This document shows, in pieces, positions 33,444-41,373 of a stretch of DNA of 44,716 bases. Source of the stretch: Chloroflexia bacterium (lineage in GTDB: Bacteria > Chloroflexota > Chloroflexia > Thermomicrobiales > UBA6265). Location: contig JACCVC010000041.1 in NCBI GenBank assembly GCA_013698305.1, positions 1-44,716 of the forward strand, written 5' to 3'. The notes under the pieces were generated by a model. It was not told where the DNA came from. It saw only the letters and a list, made by a program, of their open reading frames with translations, and did not search any database. Within the stretch, counting starts at the first letter, position 1; every line of letters starts with the position of its first letter. Made by a program: the position numbers and the translations under genes.

Positions 33444-34421
33444 TCACCGCTCGACCAGATAGGAGAACACCGACGCCAGCGACTCATCAGTCGCCTGGAC
33501 TTCGTATAGCCGGACTCCATGCTCTTTCGCCAGCTTCGGCACGGCGCGATAGAACGCGCGGACATCCCGGGTGTCGGCGATGACGCGATTGTGCTCGTCG
33601 ATCCGCACGCCGCGCACCGCGTCGCTGCCGATCAGGGCGCCGGCCAGCACGCGGGGCCGGTCCGCTCGCAGGCGAATCTCATGGTCGTGGGCGTCGATCT
33701 GGTTCCGGATCGCCCGGAAGTCGCCCACTGCCGCCAGCTTGCCGTTGACCATCACGATGATGTTCTGGGCGAATCGCTCGACTTCCTCAAGCACATGCGA
33801 CGAGACCACGACCGTCTTGCCATCGCGCCCGAGCTGGCGGATCAGCCGGATCAGGTGGGCGCGCTGCACCGGGTCGGTGCCGTTCAGGGGCTCGTCCATC
33901 AGCAGGATGTCCGGATCATGCACCAGCGCCCCGGCCACCTTGATCCGCTGGCGCATGCCCTTGGAATACTCGCCGACCTTGCGGTCAGCCGCCGCCTGCA
34001 TGTCGACCATGGCGATCGCCAGCTCAACCTTCGTCTTCACGTCAGGCAGCTTCTGCAGGCGAGCGTTGAGCCGCACGAACTCGCGACCGGTCAGCGACGG
34101 ATAGATGGTCTCGTGCTCCGACACCAGCCCGAGCCGTCGATAGACATCGGGCCGCCCGCGGATCGCGTGCCCGTCGATGGTGATCCTGCCGCTGGACGGC
34201 GCGATCAACCCGCAGATCATGTTCAGCGCGGTGGATTTCCCCGCGCCGTTAGGCCCAAGTAACCCGGTGACACCGGGGCCGATGCCGAACGTCACGTTCG
34301 ACACCGCGACGATGTCGCCGTACCACTTGGAGACCTCATCCAGCAGGACCGTCGCCGTTTGCCCGTGCTGAAGTCCGGGAATCGCGACTGGCGGAGATGA
34401 GGCGCTGTTTGCGTCGTTCAT
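33444..34421 (-). CDS. ABC transporter ATP-binding protein
   Basis: 325 residues from ATG 34421 (GGAG seven bases upstream; ATG 34427, two codons earlier, is the alternative). It shows Walker A GLLGPNGAGKST, ABC signature YSKGMRQR, Walker B ILLMDEP followed by LNGTDPVQR, and switch His in SSHVLEEVE. The C-terminal 100 residues are a substrate- or permease-specific extension. It follows the permease gene by 14 bases and probably drives that permease or the last one. Two ATPases with two permeases suggest one heteromeric exporter or two related ones. Confidence 0.93.
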   Translation of the reverse strand: MNDANSASSPPVAIPGLQHGQTATVLLDEVSKWYGDIVAVSNVTFGIGPGVTGLLGPNGAGKSTALNMICGLIAPSSGRITIDGHAIRGRPDVYRRLGLVSEHETIYPSLTGREFVRLNARLQKLPDVKTKVELAIAMVDMQAAADRKVGEYSKGMRQRIKVAGALVHDPDILLMDEPLNGTDPVQRAHLIRLIRQLGRDGKTVVVSSHVLEEVERFAQNIIVMVNGKLAAVGDFRAIRNQIDAHDHEIRLRADRPRVLAGALIGSDAVRGVRIDEHNRVIADTRDVRAFYRAVPKLAKEHGVRLYEVQATDESLASVFSYLVER

Positions 34422-34435
34422 GGTCATGCTCCGCT

Positions 34436-35353
34436 TCAGGATGCGTTGCGCGGCGAGTAGCGCCAGCGCACGAACAGTGATCCGCCGATGACCACGACCG
34501 CGGACCAGGCGTAGTACGCCAGGGCTGGCAGGTCGGCGATCTGGACATAGCGGCCCGGCTCGCTGTTGAAGAGCGAGGACGCGATCGCCGCGTACACCTG
34601 GCCCGGCGCGACAAAGATCATGTACCGGCGCCAATCCTGGCCGAGCTCGGCCATCGCCAGCTCGGCCAGCCCACCGAACACCAGCCCGCCGATCACGATC
34701 ACGGCGATGGCGACGCCCTTGCGGTCGGTCAGCGACGATATCACCAGCGAGATCGTCCCCAGCGTCAGCGCGATGATGGTCCCCAACAGGATCACCCTGG
34801 CGAGATCGTCGATGTTGTCGCGCATGGCGCTGGCCGGCGAGTCAGCGGTCAGTTGCCGTCCAAGCCAGAGGATGATCGCGGGAATCACCGACATGGTCAT
34901 CGTCAGCACGGTCGCGGCCGCGATCTTGGCGAATACGTAGTCGAAGCGAGTGATGGCGCGGGCGAAGTAGAGCGGCAAGGTCCGCTCGCGCCGGTCCGGC
35001 ACCAGCATCTCGGGCACGATTATCGCCACGAAGATCACCTCAAGCAGCGCGATGGCCTGGAAATACTCGGGGTATGACGCGACCTCAGCCTGGGGGATCA
35101 GCGCTGAGATGCCGATCATCACGATCAGCGGGATGAACGCGGAGAAGTACAGCAGCGCCGGCAGGATCTTCGCCGTCCAGGATTTGCGGATGCCCAGCGC
35201 CCGCTTGATCGAGTAGCCGAACAACGACACGATCGCCCGCCGCCGCCCTTCACGCGGCCCGTCGTAATGGGCATACCCGCGGTCGAACACCTCGCCGTAG
35301 CGAGACGCGCCCTCATTCGGCGCTGCGGGGATCGGTGACGTGGTATCAGACAC
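34436..35353 (-). CDS. ABC-2 type transporter permease, larger subunit
   Basis: 305-residue membrane protein. A soluble N-terminus (1-60, with RGYAHYDGPREGRRRA) precedes about six helices, and the ABC-2 coupling loop PDRRERTLPLYFARAITRFDYVFAK lies near residue 120. The start codon is GTG with GGAGG nine bases upstream, and it overlaps the preceding ATPase gene by eight bases. It forms a unit with the ATPases on each side. The substrate is unknown. Confidence 0.86.
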   Translation of the reverse strand: MSDTTSPIPAAPNEGASRYGEVFDRGYAHYDGPREGRRRAIVSLFGYSIKRALGIRKSWTAKILPALLYFSAFIPLIVMIGISALIPQAEVASYPEYFQAIALLEVIFVAIIVPEMLVPDRRERTLPLYFARAITRFDYVFAKIAAATVLTMTMSVIPAIILWLGRQLTADSPASAMRDNIDDLARVILLGTIIALTLGTISLVISSLTDRKGVAIAVIVIGGLVFGGLAELAMAELGQDWRRYMIFVAPGQVYAAIASSLFNSEPGRYVQIADLPALAYYAWSAVVVIGGSLFVRWRYSPRNAS

Positions 35354-36338
35354 GATGCCGGACCTCCTCCCGCATCTCCCCGACCGTGCCGAGGTAGATG
35401 TCTTCCAGCGATCGCGACCTGGTCCGTAACGATCGTAGCGACGCTCCTTGCTCGACGGCGAGATCGCGGATCAGGTCATACACGGCCTCGTCGTTCACCT
35501 CGACTACAAGCTCCTCGAATCCCATCTCCAGGTCTGCCGGCCGGACCGTCACGCCCTGGCTCTCCAGTCCCCGTTGGAACGCGTCCTGGTCGCCGTCGAT
35601 ATGGACGATAGCCTCGCCGCCGATCACGTCCAGGCCGCCCAACGTCTGGGCCGCGACCAGTCGCCCTCCGTCCAGGATGACCACGTAGTTGCAGACCTTC
35701 TCGACATCCTCGAGGATGTGCGTTGACACCACCACGGCGATGCCCAGTTGGCGATAGACCCGCTCGATCAGCTCGAGCATCTCCTCTCGCCCCTCGGGAT
35801 CCATGCCCGACGTCGGCTCGTCCAGGAAGATCAGCTTTGGGTCATGCACGATCGCCTGGGCCAGCTTCACTCGCTGGCGCATCCCGGTCGAGAAACCCTT
35901 GATCAGGCGATAACGCTCTTCCGCCAACCCGACTTGATACAGCACGTCGGCGGCGCGTTGGCGGGCGGCGCGTGGCGGCAGGCCGCTCATCTCCGCCATG
36001 TGGCCGACGAAGTCGGCGGCGGTGGTGTTGGTCGGCAGCCCCTCGGCTTCGGGCATGTAGCCGACAAACTCGCGGACCTTCGTGCCCTCGGCGCGCGTGT
36101 CGAAGCCGACCACGCTGGCGCTGCCGCTGTCGGGAGAAATCAGCCCCAACAGGGTTCTGATCAGCGTGGTCTTTCCGGCGCCATTGGCGCCGAGCAGCCC
36201 GACCGCCGCGCGTGGCACGGTCAGCCGGATATCGTCCAGCGCGACGAACGATCCGAAACTCTTGCGCAGGCCGCGCACGTCGATGGCGGGTTGCTCATCG
36301 GCGTGCGGCATGGAACCTGCGTCCTGGGTGACGTGCAT
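35346..36338 (-). CDS. ABC transporter ATP-binding protein (first gene of operon)
   Basis: 330-residue ATPase. It has Walker A GLLGANGAGKTT, Q-loop region VGYMPEAEGLP, ABC signature FSTGMRQR, Walker B LIFLDEP and TSGMDPEGR, and switch His in STHILEDVE. A C-terminal extension (about 235-330) is typical of ABC-2 exporter ATPases of the CcmA/NatA type. AGGA lies five bases before ATG 36338. The start of a four-gene minus-strand operon; the 386-base region before it is shared with the divergent LuxR-type gene. Confidence 0.93.
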   Translation of the reverse strand: MHVTQDAGSMPHADEQPAIDVRGLRKSFGSFVALDDIRLTVPRAAVGLLGANGAGKTTLIRTLLGLISPDSGSASVVGFDTRAEGTKVREFVGYMPEAEGLPTNTTAADFVGHMAEMSGLPPRAARQRAADVLYQVGLAEERYRLIKGFSTGMRQRVKLAQAIVHDPKLIFLDEPTSGMDPEGREEMLELIERVYRQLGIAVVVSTHILEDVEKVCNYVVILDGGRLVAAQTLGGLDVIGGEAIVHIDGDQDAFQRGLESQGVTVRPADLEMGFEELVVEVNDEAVYDLIRDLAVEQGASLRSLRTRSRSLEDIYLGTVGEMREEVRHRV

Positions 36339-36724
36339 CGTGATCCTGTTCCGGTCATGACAAGTTCATCACATCGGCATCGCGCGTTTCCCTGGGCCGA
36401 TCGAACGCCCGGCATCGAAAAGAAACGCGTGAATTTGAGTATACCCACGGTGATGACAAAACCTTGTCGACGATGTGTCCGAATATAGTGTCAGAGATGT
36501 TGCGAATTGGCCGCCTCGACGATCGGTCCGGGCGCCGGTCTAGACGCAGATGCTATGCTGATTGCGTGAGAAGAGAAACATTGTCCGTCACTTCTGACGG
36601 TGGAGGGCCGCTGGTCCGCCCGCCGGGGGAGACGACCCTGATACTACCGGGCTCCTGGCACAGCGGTATCGACTGACGAACGCATCTGGAATTTTGGGTT
36701 CAGGTTGACAGCGGGAGGTGTTCA
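36339..36724. other. 386-base divergent intergenic region
   Basis: This gap separates the minus-strand ABC operon from the plus-strand LuxR-type gene and must hold both promoters. I could not fix a convincing promoter by eye. A hairpin lies at 36585-36600. Several weak AT-rich patches (for example 36482-36489) are candidates only. A 70-codon open frame at 36464 has no clear ribosome site and is not called. Confidence 0.55.
36585..36600. promoter_or_regulatory. Small perfect hairpin in the leader of the LuxR-type gene
   Basis: CCGTCA (36585-36590) and TGACGG (36595-36600) are exact arms around CTTC, 125 bases before the regulator gene. It could be part of a structured leader or an operator; no further evidence. 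Confidence 0.35.
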
Positions 36725-37495
36725 ATGCCCTCACAACTTGCGCAGACCACGAGTTTGACCTTGACTCGCGCGATCTCCACCGATGGCCACACCATCACAG
36801 AACGTCCGGAGCGGGGGTTGCCGTATCCGACGGTAGGGTTGGTGGCGGCGTATCGCTGTCAGCGCCTTCGGCTGTCCATGCGTTTTGGGACGATTCCGTC
36901 GTTTCGAATGCTTCCCATGTCCGCGCAGGATGTCGTCATGCCCAGGCAGGTGGCGTCAAGCGTTCTTGCGCCGGAGTGCGACCTGTTGGTGGTGGAGCCG
37001 GGCGATCTTGCCCACGAGACGTTGAGCGAACTCGTCCAGGTTGCCCGCAGGCATGACCTGCCGCTCATCTGGCTGGGCGAGCCGCCTATTGTCCATCGAT
37101 TGGCGTCCGCCGCGATCCCAGGCGGCATCATCCCCAGCCAGGCCAGCACCACCCAGGTCGAACGCACGTTGCAGGCGGCGATTGCCGGGCTGACGGTGAT
37201 TCACCCTGACTACGCGCATGTGGTCGACCAGACCGAGCCTGATCCCGACCCGGTGCCGTACATCGTCGAACCCGAGCCGACCCCGATCGTCGCCGAGCCG
37301 GTGCTGTCGCCGCGTGAGCATGAGGTGATGTCCCACGTCGCGTCTGGCTTGCCGAACAAGGCCATCGCCCGGATGCTCGGCATCACGGATCATACGGTGA
37401 AGTTCCACGTCAGCTCGGTCCTCACCAAGCTCAATGCTGCCAGCCGCACCGAGGCGGTCGCCATCGCCACCCGCGGCGGCCTGCTGGACACATAA
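36725..37495 (+). CDS. LuxR-type regulator with degenerate receiver-like domain
   Basis: 256 residues. The C-terminal LuxR/GerE helix-turn-helix is complete (about 196-254): LSPREHEVMSHVASGLPNKAIARMLGITDHTVKFHVSSVLTKL. The N-terminal part (about 35-165) has the alternating pattern of a response-regulator receiver, but the strand that should carry the phospho-acceptor reads CDLLVVEPGD, with Glu in the place of Asp. It is thus probably a pseudo-receiver that signals without phosphorylation. A proline- and Glu-rich linker (about 170-192) joins the parts. GGGAGG precedes ATG 36725. No sensor kinase gene is near. Confidence 0.87.
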   Translation: MPSQLAQTTSLTLTRAISTDGHTITERPERGLPYPTVGLVAAYRCQRLRLSMRFGTIPSFRMLPMSAQDVVMPRQVASSVLAPECDLLVVEPGDLAHETLSELVQVARRHDLPLIWLGEPPIVHRLASAAIPGGIIPSQASTTQVERTLQAAIAGLTVIHPDYAHVVDQTEPDPDPVPYIVEPEPTPIVAEPVLSPREHEVMSHVASGLPNKAIARMLGITDHTVKFHVSSVLTKLNAASRTEAVAIATRGGLLDT

Positions 37496-37526
37496 CGCCG
37501 CGTGCGGTTACTCATTCCGGCATGCG

Positions 37527-37557
37527 ACTGAGGGCCGGCACAAGGCCGGCCCTCAGT
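37527..37557. repeat. Strong hairpin repeat between convergent genes (ACAAG loop)
   Basis: Exact 13-base arms ACTGAGGGCCGGC (37527-37539) and GCCGGCCCTCAGT (37545-37557) enclose loop ACAAG. It lies 32 bases after the LuxR-type gene and before the convergent small ORF, as a terminator for both strands would. Confidence 0.85.
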
Positions 37558-37605
37558 ACGCGTGTTCGCATCCTGTTCACGTTCACGAGGAGTTCGTATC
37601 AGCCT

Positions 37606-37914
37606 CTACATCGGCTCCGGCAAAGACCCAACCTCATGCTCCGGGAATGCAAAGAAATCGAACATCCGGGCTGCGTCCGCCGCTGCCCAATGAGACCGGG
37701 TGACCTCCAGCGCCGCGTCGACCAGCCGCCTTCGGGCGCCATCCAGGGATCGGTACTGCGCGTTGCCCTCCTGGATGCGGATCGACCCGAGGTCTTCATG
37801 GCGCCCCCAGATCACCAGCCATCCCAACCGGATCGGGTGGACCTCGACGAAGCGGCCATGGTCGTTCCAGACAAAGGCGTTCGGAGCAGTTTGGTGGCCG
37901 CTGGCGTTCGCCAC
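37606..37914 (-). CDS. Small protein downstream of the DppC permease
   Basis: 102 residues from GTG 37914, two bases beyond the permease stop at 37917-37919. I do not recognise the family. The product is soluble with a strand-rich first half (PNAFVWNDHGRFVEVHPIRLGWLVIWG) and a helical second half (DGARRRLVDAALEVTRSHWAAADAAR), a layout seen in small two-layer proteins. Aromatic content and codon use look like a real gene. There is no good ribosome site; coupling to the permease is likely. The larger open frame to 38307 overlaps the permease and is not the gene. Confidence 0.6.
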   Translation of the reverse strand: MANASGHQTAPNAFVWNDHGRFVEVHPIRLGWLVIWGRHEDLGSIRIQEGNAQYRSLDGARRRLVDAALEVTRSHWAAADAARMFDFFAFPEHEVGSLPEPM

Positions 37915-37916
37915 GA

Positions 37917-38909
37917 TCAGCCGCCGGACTTGCGTGGGTCCAGCGCATCCCGCAGGCCGTCCCCCATGTAGTTGATCGCCAGCACCGTCAGGAAAATCAT
38001 CGTGCCCGGGAAGATCGCCTCCCACATGTTGATGCCCAGGTAGTCCCTGGCGCGGTTCAGCATTTGCCCCCAGGTGGGAACGTCTGACGGGAAGCCAAGC
38101 CCGAGGAACGACAGCGACGATTCGGTGATGATCGCCGCGCCAACCTGCAACGTCGCCGCCACGATGATCGGGCTGAGCACGTTCGGCAGAATATGCTTGG
38201 CGATCAGGCTGGTTCGAGTCGCGCCGATGGAGGTTGCGGCCTCGACGAACTCCTTCTCCTTGACCGAGAGAAAGCTCGCTCGGACCAGTCGCGCCGTCGG
38301 CATCCACGCCAGCAGGCCGATCACCAGCACGATCAGGATGAAGATGCCGAGCGTGCCGTTGTCGAAGTTTTCATCGAAGAAGTCAACCATCGAATCCCTG
38401 AACAGGAAGGTGATCAACAGCAGGAGCGGGAGTTGCGGTAGGCTGATGAACATGTCGGTGACGCGCATCAGGATGCTGTCCGTCGCTCCACCAAAGAATC
38501 CGGCGAGCGCGCCGATCAGCGTGCCAATGGTAATGGCCACGAACGCCGCGACAAGCCCCACCGAAAGCGATATACGACCGCCGAACAGAATTCGGGCGAG
38601 GACATCCTGGCCGAGCGAGTCAGTGCCCATCAGGCGATCGAGCGAGGGGCCAGCGCTGATGTCGTAGTCATACGGCGCATTGACCTCGACTGTGTAGACC
38701 AACGGCAGAAGCAGCACCGCCAGCAGAAACGTTACGAATACGACCAGGCCCGCCATCGCCAGCTTGTGCTTGCGGAACTGCTGCCAGGCATTGCCCCAAA
38801 GCGATCGTTGCTTGCGAACGCGCGAGATGCCTCCGCGATCACCTGCCGCCGCCGCCAGCGTCGATTGAGATGTTGCCGTCGCCTTCGCTACTTGTTCCTC
38901 ACGTGCCAT
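37917..38909 (-). CDS. ABC transporter permease, DppC type (second system)
   Basis: 330-residue permease from ATG 38909 (GGAG seven bases upstream; ATG 38915 is two codons earlier). A long cytoplasmic N-terminus (1-45) precedes six helices. DRLMGTDSLGQDVLARILFGGRISL and the coupling loop KEFVEAATSIGATRTSLIAKHILPN are diagnostic of DppC/OppC proteins, and it ends in DGLRDALDPRKSGG. It forms the channel with the DppB-type subunit encoded upstream. No binding protein or ATPase gene is adjacent, so the importer is split or its parts are shared. Confidence 0.94.
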   Translation of the reverse strand: MAREEQVAKATATSQSTLAAAAGDRGGISRVRKQRSLWGNAWQQFRKHKLAMAGLVVFVTFLLAVLLLPLVYTVEVNAPYDYDISAGPSLDRLMGTDSLGQDVLARILFGGRISLSVGLVAAFVAITIGTLIGALAGFFGGATDSILMRVTDMFISLPQLPLLLLITFLFRDSMVDFFDENFDNGTLGIFILIVLVIGLLAWMPTARLVRASFLSVKEKEFVEAATSIGATRTSLIAKHILPNVLSPIIVAATLQVGAAIITESSLSFLGLGFPSDVPTWGQMLNRARDYLGINMWEAIFPGTMIFLTVLAINYMGDGLRDALDPRKSGG

Positions 38910-38983
38910 GTGCATTCTCCAACGGAAGAAACGGGGCTATCGGTACACGACGCGCCGCCTCTGGCGACCGGTTCCTGGCCGTG

Positions 38984-39931
38984 CTAATCATATTTGATGC
39001 GCGGATCCAGGGTGGCGTAGAGGATGTCGGCAACCACATTGAATAACACCACCAGGATCGACACACCGAACGTGATGGCCATCACGACCGGGATGTCGCT
39101 GGCAAGGATCGAGGAGATCAGGGCGCTGCCGAGACCTGGCACCCGGAAGATCTGCTCGGTGATGACCGCGCCACCCACCACGGTCGGCAGTTGCAGCGCG
39201 ATGATCGTCACGACGGGAATCAGGGCATTACGCAGCGAATGTCGGACAATGACGGCGCTTTCCTTCAGCCCCTTGGCGCGAGCAGTCCGCACATAGTCCT
39301 GGTTGATCGTTTCCAGCATCGACGCCCGAACGAATCGGACGAGCTGGGCCGCGCTGAACAGGGCCAGCACCGTGATCGGCATGATCGATTGCTGGATATT
39401 GGGCCAGATCCCTTCCCGTGTCGAGGTGTATACGAACGGAAGCCAATCGAGCTGGATGCTGAAAATGATGATCAGCAGGAGCCCCGAGAAAAAGGTCGGA
39501 ATGCTGAAGCCGATGAAGGCGGCCGTTGTGGCGACGTTGTCGAAAACGCTGTACTGCTTGATCGCCGAAAGGGTGCCAACCGGAATCGCGATCAGGATGC
39601 TCAGCAGGTAGGCGGTGCCGCTGATCCATAACGTCACTGGTATCCGGTCCAGCACGTAGTCACGCACCGGGACCCGCGCAGTGAACGATTCGCCCCAGTC
39701 GAGACGAAGGAAGTAGGCTTCGGCCCACTTGAAGTACTGGATATAGAACGGATCGTCGAGCCCATACGACTCCCGGATGCGTTGTTGCACTTCCGGCGGC
39801 ACGTTTGGGTTGGTCGCCAGCTCGCCGAGCGGATCGCCAGGGGCGAGAAACATGATGAGATACAGGATCACGCTGATCGCAATCAGGGTGACCACGGAAA
39901 TCAGCAGGCGCCGGATGAGATATCTACCCAC
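38984..39931 (-). CDS. ABC transporter permease, DppB type (second system)
   Basis: 315-residue permease. The start is GTG 39931, with GAGGAG seven bases upstream; the open frame extends 25 codons further but without support. The first helix is LIRRLLISVVTLIAISVILYL. The family sequences LAPGDPLGELA, GLDDPFYIQYFKW and the coupling loop DYVRTARAKGLKESAVIVRHSLRNALIP are present, and it ends in DPRIKYD like the fragment at 1-194. It is the first gene of the permease operon, 74 bases before the DppC-type gene. The substrate is probably a peptide or metal chelate, not determined. Confidence 0.94.
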   Translation of the reverse strand: MGRYLIRRLLISVVTLIAISVILYLIMFLAPGDPLGELATNPNVPPEVQQRIRESYGLDDPFYIQYFKWAEAYFLRLDWGESFTARVPVRDYVLDRIPVTLWISGTAYLLSILIAIPVGTLSAIKQYSVFDNVATTAAFIGFSIPTFFSGLLLIIIFSIQLDWLPFVYTSTREGIWPNIQQSIMPITVLALFSAAQLVRFVRASMLETINQDYVRTARAKGLKESAVIVRHSLRNALIPVVTIIALQLPTVVGGAVITEQIFRVPGLGSALISSILASDIPVVMAITFGVSILVVLFNVVADILYATLDPRIKYD

Positions 39932-40278
39932 AACAAGGCTCCTCTCGGGGAGGAATCGAATGAACCGAAACCGGCCCACGCTTGCCGACCGATCGCATGA
40001 GTTCACCCCGTGATACGAAGATCATCACTATACATTGGCACGGGCGGAAGTCCAACCCGTAGCGTACCGTCGACTGCGACCGGCGCGCGAGGCGACGCTG
40101 CCTCGAGTGCTTGGGAAATCGGTGGAATCGTACGTGCCACAGCCACCTGCGTCAAGGTAGGCTGGGCCGGGATCGCAACGACGGGCGACGACCAGGCATC
40201 CGATTGCGCGTATATTGCGTAGTATCGTGAGTAGGGAGGTTTGCTCGGATACAAGACGCCATGATTCAGGAGTCGTAC
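39932..40278. other. 347-base divergent intergenic region
   Basis: It lies between the minus-strand permease operon and the plus-strand M23 gene. A small palindrome CGAGGC (40088-40093) and GCCTCG (40100-40105) is visible. Short open frames exist on both strands, but none has a start with a ribosome site, so I see no gene. Promoters are expected but not located. Confidence 0.5.
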
Positions 40279-41247
40279 ATGTGCCACTCGCTTTCTCGTC
40301 GTGGGTTCCTGATGGCCGCCGCCGCCGCCATCGGGCCACAACACCTGCTCGCCCGGCAGGACGTTCAGCGCCTCGACAATGTCTGGTCCTTGCCGCTTCG
40401 TGACGCTGACGGCGTGCCTGGCGACGGGTTGCTCATTCGCCACGGCTTCGCCTGCGAGAATACCTGGTACTACCTGGGCAGGTGGCACGCGGCCGAAGAC
40501 TGGTATCGGTTGGACGACGTCGATACCGCTGGCGCTGAGGTGCTGGCCGTCCACGCGGGCGAAGTCATGTGGATCGGGAGTGATTATCCGGGCCGGGTGG
40601 TGCTCGTGCTCCATGAGGGCGGGCTGTACTCGATGTACGGCCACCTGGATTACGCCGTCGATGTCCGCGAGGGTGACCGGGTCGTGGCGGGGCAGGTGAT
40701 CGGACGAGTACTCGACGCGACTGGTTGGCGAGCGCCCAACCACCTGCACTTCGAAATCCGTAACTTCTTCTACAACCCCGATGTCAACGGCGATACGCCG
40801 AAGTATGACTACGCATGTGGCTATCGATGCCCGCCAGGCCCAGGATACTGGCCAATGGATGACCCGCGGCATCCATCCGAGATGGGATGGCGCAACCCGT
40901 CCCATGTGATCCATCGCGGGTTCGCGGATGTCGGGTTCAATTCAGAGGTCATCGTTGGTGAGGCCGCTACCGGGCTGAGCGGGCCGATACGGTCGGAGCC
41001 GGACAAGTACGCCCCGATCACGGGAGAGATCGTCTTTCGGGCGGGAGACCGATTTCTTTTGCGAGACGTCGAAACGGACGATCCCGCTTCTCTTGGAACC
41101 AGTGCATTGGGATACAGGGTTTGGTATCAGCTGGAGTTCGCTGACGGCGGCAATGGCTGGCTGCCGGCGCTGATCGCCGACGATCGCGACACCCAGGCAG
41201 ATGGCCGGCCATCGAGCCTTCGCCCGCTGTTATTGCCCGTGACGTGA
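40279..41247 (+). CDS. Tat-exported M23 family metallopeptidase with SH3b-like domain
   Basis: 322 residues from ATG 40279, preceded by AGGAG; ATG 40261 is the weaker alternative. The N-terminus is a twin-arginine signal (SLSRRGFLMAAAAAIG, residues 4-19). The LytM domain (about 50-165) has the zinc residues His70 and Asp74 (HAAED), His122 (YGHLD) and His155/His157 (NHLHFE). After a linker there is an SH3b-like part (about 220-310), seen as GLSGPIRSEPDKYAPITG and WYQLEFADGGNGWLPALI. It likely cuts peptidoglycan cross-links or a related peptide outside the cell. Confidence 0.87.
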   Translation: MCHSLSRRGFLMAAAAAIGPQHLLARQDVQRLDNVWSLPLRDADGVPGDGLLIRHGFACENTWYYLGRWHAAEDWYRLDDVDTAGAEVLAVHAGEVMWIGSDYPGRVVLVLHEGGLYSMYGHLDYAVDVREGDRVVAGQVIGRVLDATGWRAPNHLHFEIRNFFYNPDVNGDTPKYDYACGYRCPPGPGYWPMDDPRHPSEMGWRNPSHVIHRGFADVGFNSEVIVGEAATGLSGPIRSEPDKYAPITGEIVFRAGDRFLLRDVETDDPASLGTSALGYRVWYQLEFADGGNGWLPALIADDRDTQADGRPSSLRPLLLPVT

Positions 41248-41274
41248 TAGCGCAACGACATTGACGATCGATTT

Positions 41275-41331
41275 GTAGGGGCCGACCTTGTGTCGGCCCG
41301 AGCCGCGGGAGGACACAAGGTCCTCCCCTAC
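41275..41331. repeat. Composite palindrome bounded by GTAGGGG and CCCCTAC
   Basis: The same plan as the 2718 element. GTAGGGG (41275-41281) and CCCCTAC (41325-41331) bound two hairpins. One is GGGCCGAC (41279-41286), CTTGT, GTCGGCCC (41292-41299). The other is GGGAGGAC (41307-41314), ACAAG, GTCCTCCC (41320-41327). The two loops are reverse complements of each other. It sits between convergent genes. Confidence 0.88.
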
Positions 41332-41357
41332 ACGGCGGTGTGTAAAAGCGCCGTGTA
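41329..41357. terminator. Hairpin between convergent M23 and M3 genes
   Basis: Exact nine-base arms TACACGGCG (41329-41337) and CGCCGTGTA (41349-41357) around an 11-base loop, partly overlapping the composite repeat and 17 bases past the M3 gene stop on the minus strand. There is no T-run, so intrinsic termination is only a possibility. Confidence 0.55.
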
Positions 41358-41373
41358 GTCAGGGACTTGCAGA

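Noticed and set aside
36464..36676. A possible 70-codon gene upstream of the LuxR-type regulator
   Set aside because: It is rich in Arg and Ser, with no ribosome site, and contains the hairpin at 36585; more likely leader sequence.
40003..40914. A 303-codon open frame on the minus strand opposite the M23 gene
   Set aside because: Most of it is the antisense of the M23 domain, which has clear motifs; the part in the intergenic gap has no start with a ribosome site.
2718..41331. The many palindromic repeats as a CRISPR array
   Set aside because: They are dispersed singly between genes, have variable stems, and show no regular spacing, spacers or cas genes.
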